In this document: positions 5,634-7,732 of the stretch, in pieces
Layout of the letters: the number at the start of each line of letters is the position of its first letter
Numbering within the stretch: the first letter of the stretch is position 1
Assembly (NCBI GenBank): GCA_021823385.1
Contig: JAKAOC010000096.1
Coordinates: 1 to 7,732 of the forward strand
Direction of reading: 5' to 3'
Length of the DNA stretch: 7,732 nt
DNA from: Actinomycetes bacterium
GTDB lineage: Bacteria > Actinomycetota > Acidimicrobiia > Acidimicrobiales > Acidimicrobiaceae
Made by a program: the position numbers and the translations under genes
The notes under the pieces: model-generated
Database searches by the model: none
Seen by the model: the letters and a program-made list of their open reading frames with translations, nothing else
What the model was told of the DNA's origin: nothing

Positions 5634-7220
5634 GTGGACTTCTCTTCTTTGACGCACGCCCCCGGGTGGCAAGCCCACCTCGGGGCGGATCTCGTGGCCG
5701 CGGACCGCTGGCCGTCCCTCGAGGACATCGGCAGTGTCGCTGAGAGTTCCCTGTCGGAGCTCGGCGACCGGCCGTTCCTGCGGGAGCTACCAGGCAACTG
5801 GCTGAGTGGCCGCCAGTTCCTCGAGCGCTCTCGTGCCGGCGCATCGGCCCTGGCCGCATCCGGAGTTCGTTCCGGCGACCGCGTGGTCCTGGTAGGGGGG
5901 AACAGCGCCGATTTGGCCGCCTGCGTCGTTGCCGTCTTTTTGGCGGGCGCCGTGCTCGTCGCCGCCAATCCCGCATATTCCGACCGCGAGCTGGCGCATG
6001 TCGTCACCGACTCCCGCCCGGCCGCAATCGTATGCGACGCCGATCTGCTCGGGCGCGCCCGGGCGATCTCCGCAGCAGCTCCCGCCGCTTTGCCGATCGA
6101 GGGTCCGGGCTCTGATCTACCGCTTCCGCAGGTACCGATCCAAGTCCTCTCGATATCGCAGGTGCTGTCCCACCGGGGGGAACGCGCCTCCGGAACGGTG
6201 GCTTTGGGAGGCTCCTCGCCGGCAATGGTCGCCTACACATCTGGGACAACGGGTGCGCCAAAGGGTGCGCTCCTCAGCCATGGCAACCTGCTCGCCTCGG
6301 CGAGATCGGTGGCCGTGGCCTGGAGGTGGTGTCCCGAAGACCGGCTTCTTCTGAGCTTGCCGCTTTTTCACATGCACGGCTTGGGCGTAGGGCTCATCGG
6401 GTCGCTCCTGATGGGAAGCAGCATTTTGCTCTTCTCCAGGTTTGATCCGGCAGCATTGGCGGCTACAGCCGCCGGAGAAGGCGCGACGATGTTCTTCGGC
6501 GTGCCCGCGATGTATAGGCGCTTGGTCACGGAACCCGCCTTTGCGGATTTCGCGGGGTTGCGGCTCCTTGTGAGCGGGTCCGCCCCCCTACCCCCGGATC
6601 TCTTCGATCAGATTCGCTCGGTGGCAGGGGCTGCCCCCTTGGAGCGATATGGCATGAGCGAAACCGCGATGAACGTTTCCAACCCCTACGAGGGACCTCG
6701 CAAGGCCGGCACTGTGGGGCTGCCCTTGCCGGGTGTCGAGATTGCCTTGGATGCGAACGGGGAGATTATGGTCCGAGGCGAAAACGTCTTCGGCGGCTAT
6801 TTGGGTAATCCGGCCGCTACTGCCGAGCGATTTGAAGACGGCTGGTTCCGAACCGGTGATCTGGGGAGCTTCGACGCTGACGGCTACCTCCGAATCGAGG
6901 GCCGTTCGAGTGACTTGATCATCAGTGGAGGCTTCAACGTCTATCCCCGCGAGGTTGAGGAGCAGCTGCGGACCCATGCGGCGGTTGCCGACGCGGCTGT
7001 GGTCGGCGTCCCTTCGCAGCGCTGGGGGGAAGAGGTGGTTGCCTTCGTGGTGCCGGCGGCAGGTGCCGAGGTTGATCCGGGCACCCTTAGCTCCCACGCG
7101 GCGGAGCGGTTGGCTCCTTACAAGGTACCCAAGCGCATCCTTGTGATCGACACACTGCCGCGCAACGCGATGGGGAAGGTGCTTGCCTACGAACTTCGAA
7201 AGCTTGCCACCGAGGACTAG
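5634..7220 (+). CDS. matB: AMP-forming acyl-CoA synthetase, malonyl-CoA synthetase (MatB/ACSF3)-like
   Basis: A 528-aa ANL-superfamily ligase with its motifs in order: P-loop YTSGTTGAPKG (201-211), SLPLFHMHGLGVGL (241-254), LVSGSAPLP (312-320), A5 ERYGMSET (337-344), WFRTGDLG (404-411), hinge GRSSDLIISGGFNVYP (423-438) and A10 PRNAMGK with catalytic Lys515. The stretch after A5, AMNVSNPYEGPRKAGTVG (345-362), is what I recall as distinctive of malonyl-CoA synthetases (MatB, human ACSF3), which convert malonate or methylmalonate, ATP and CoA to the CoA thioester, AMP and pyrophosphate. No membrane or targeting segment is seen, so it is cytosolic. The GTG start at 5634 is 11 bp after the aminotransferase stop; GAGAGG sits only 2 nt before it, so a later in-frame GTG at 5694 remains possible and would drop 20 residues. 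It is the last gene of the Lrp-aminotransferase operon. Specificity for malonate over another short acid is inferred from motif memory. Confidence 0.82.
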   Translation: MDFSSLTHAPGWQAHLGADLVAADRWPSLEDIGSVAESSLSELGDRPFLRELPGNWLSGRQFLERSRAGASALAASGVRSGDRVVLVGGNSADLAACVVAVFLAGAVLVAANPAYSDRELAHVVTDSRPAAIVCDADLLGRARAISAAAPAALPIEGPGSDLPLPQVPIQVLSISQVLSHRGERASGTVALGGSSPAMVAYTSGTTGAPKGALLSHGNLLASARSVAVAWRWCPEDRLLLSLPLFHMHGLGVGLIGSLLMGSSILLFSRFDPAALAATAAGEGATMFFGVPAMYRRLVTEPAFADFAGLRLLVSGSAPLPPDLFDQIRSVAGAAPLERYGMSETAMNVSNPYEGPRKAGTVGLPLPGVEIALDANGEIMVRGENVFGGYLGNPAATAERFEDGWFRTGDLGSFDADGYLRIEGRSSDLIISGGFNVYPREVEEQLRTHAAVADAAVVGVPSQRWGEEVVAFVVPAAGAEVDPGTLSSHAAERLAPYKVPKRILVIDTLPRNAMGKVLAYELRKLATED

Positions 7221-7225
7221 GAGGC

Positions 7226-7732
7226 TCAGCGTCCCTGGAAGTTGGGCTTTCGCTTTTCGTCGAAGGCGTCCAGGGCTTCGAGGTAATCCGCAGAGGCTAT
7301 GGTGCCTGCACCAAGACGCGCTGCCTCCTCCTCCAGCTCTGCGTAGTCTGTGGCGGGGTTCTCGAGGGCGTCAGCCAGAGCCTTGGTAGCCGCAATGGAG
7401 AGCGGGGCCACCTCGGCCAAGGTCATCGTGAGTTCCGCAATGGTCTCGGTCAAATCCTCGGACACCTGCGAGATCAGGCCCAAGGAAAGGGCCATTGGCG
7501 CTTCCATCATCGTGGCGGTGAAGATCATCCGCTTCGCTGTCGCCGCTCCCACCTGAGCCACCAGGCGGCGAAGAGAACCGAGCGGGTAGCTGATCCCCAA
7601 CCTTGCCGCCGGGATCTGGAATCGGGTGCCGGTGTCGGCTACCTGGAAGTCACAGGCAACCGCGATCGACACGCCTCCCCCGATGCAGTAGCCCTCGATT
7701 GCGGCCACCGTCGGCTTGGGCATTGTCGCCAG
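7226..7732 (-). CDS. Enoyl-CoA hydratase/isomerase (crotonase) family protein, N-terminus outside the window
   Basis: The frame stays open to the window edge, so the ATG at 7723 is internal: residues LAT precede MPKPTVAAIEGYCIGGG, the usual core helix and oxyanion-hole segment of crotonases. The visible 168 residues hold IGGGVSIAVACD, then FQIPAARLGISYP, then GLISQV and a C-terminal FDEKRKPNFQGR, typical of the fold. Crotonases form cytosolic trimers acting on acyl-CoA thioesters. Aligned by eye with rat mitochondrial enoyl-CoA hydratase, the two catalytic glutamates (144 and 164) are Ser and Ala here (fragment residues 22 and 42), so hydration is unlikely. A Tyr (fragment residue 49) falls where methylmalonyl-CoA decarboxylase YgfG has one. 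Isomerase, decarboxylase or thioesterase-like activity is possible. It converges on the acyl-CoA synthetase gene with 5 bp between stops; it belongs to another transcription unit whose start is not visible. Confidence 0.88.
   Translation of the reverse strand: MATMPKPTVAAIEGYCIGGGVSIAVACDFQVADTGTRFQIPAARLGISYPLGSLRRLVAQVGAATAKRMIFTATMMEAPMALSLGLISQVSEDLTETIAELTMTLAEVAPLSIAATKALADALENPATDYAELEEEAARLGAGTIASADYLEALDAFDEKRKPNFQGR

Noticed and set aside
1..7732. Defence island, mobile element, phage, CRISPR array, tRNA or rRNA
   Set aside because: No transposase, integrase, nuclease, toxin-antitoxin pair, repeat-spacer pattern, terminal inverted repeats or tRNA-like cloverleaf was seen on either strand; every long reading frame with family motifs is metabolic or a regulator.

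Overview
The window is GC-rich chromosomal DNA with dense, mostly metabolic gene content. It probably comes from an actinobacterium (Actinomycetota). The grounds are GTG starts, strong G/C preference at third codon positions, and an Lrp/AsnC regulator, class III aminotransferase and aminobutyraldehyde dehydrogenase that read like the polyamine-use clusters I know from actinobacteria. Lineage below phylum cannot be judged. I see no rRNA, tRNA, insertion sequence, phage gene, CRISPR array or defence system.

Layout, left to right. (1) The 3' end of a GABA-aminotransferase-like gene (+, cut by the window edge), followed by a clear intrinsic terminator and then an 18-bp perfect hairpin. (2) Two minus-strand genes that run towards that terminator region: a saccharopine-dehydrogenase-like oxidoreductase and, downstream of it, a gamma-aminobutyraldehyde dehydrogenase. 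(3) A divergent intergenic region of about 390 bp (3400-3787). It is AT-rich in its central part, with an interrupted palindrome between two opposed promoter candidates, and has a G-run-rich untranslated leader on the plus side. (4) A plus-strand operon: an Lrp/AsnC regulator, a class III aminotransferase overlapping it by ATGA, and a malonyl-CoA-synthetase-like AMP-forming ligase 11 bp later. (5) The 3' part of a minus-strand crotonase-family gene, converging on the ligase gene with only 5 bp between stop codons.

How the genes may work together (inference). The complete aminotransferase would turn a diamine such as putrescine into an aminoaldehyde. The aldehyde dehydrogenase would oxidise that to GABA, and the left-edge aminotransferase would turn GABA into succinate semialdehyde. 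The Lrp/AsnC protein probably controls the divergon from the shared intergenic region. The saccharopine-dehydrogenase-like protein may handle a secondary amine or carboxyalkyl-polyamine. The ligase suggests a C3 branch: 1,3-diaminopropane or beta-alanine to malonate semialdehyde, malonate and malonyl-CoA. The crotonase lacks both catalytic glutamates of enoyl-CoA hydratase and keeps a tyrosine where methylmalonyl-CoA decarboxylase has one, so it may act on such a thioester, although it is on the opposite strand.

Most of the window is recognisable metabolism. The points most worth a second look are the aminotransferase-ligase pairing, the glutamate-free crotonase, the unassigned saccharopine-dehydrogenase-like enzyme, a four-cysteine cluster in the aminotransferase, and the structured regulatory region.
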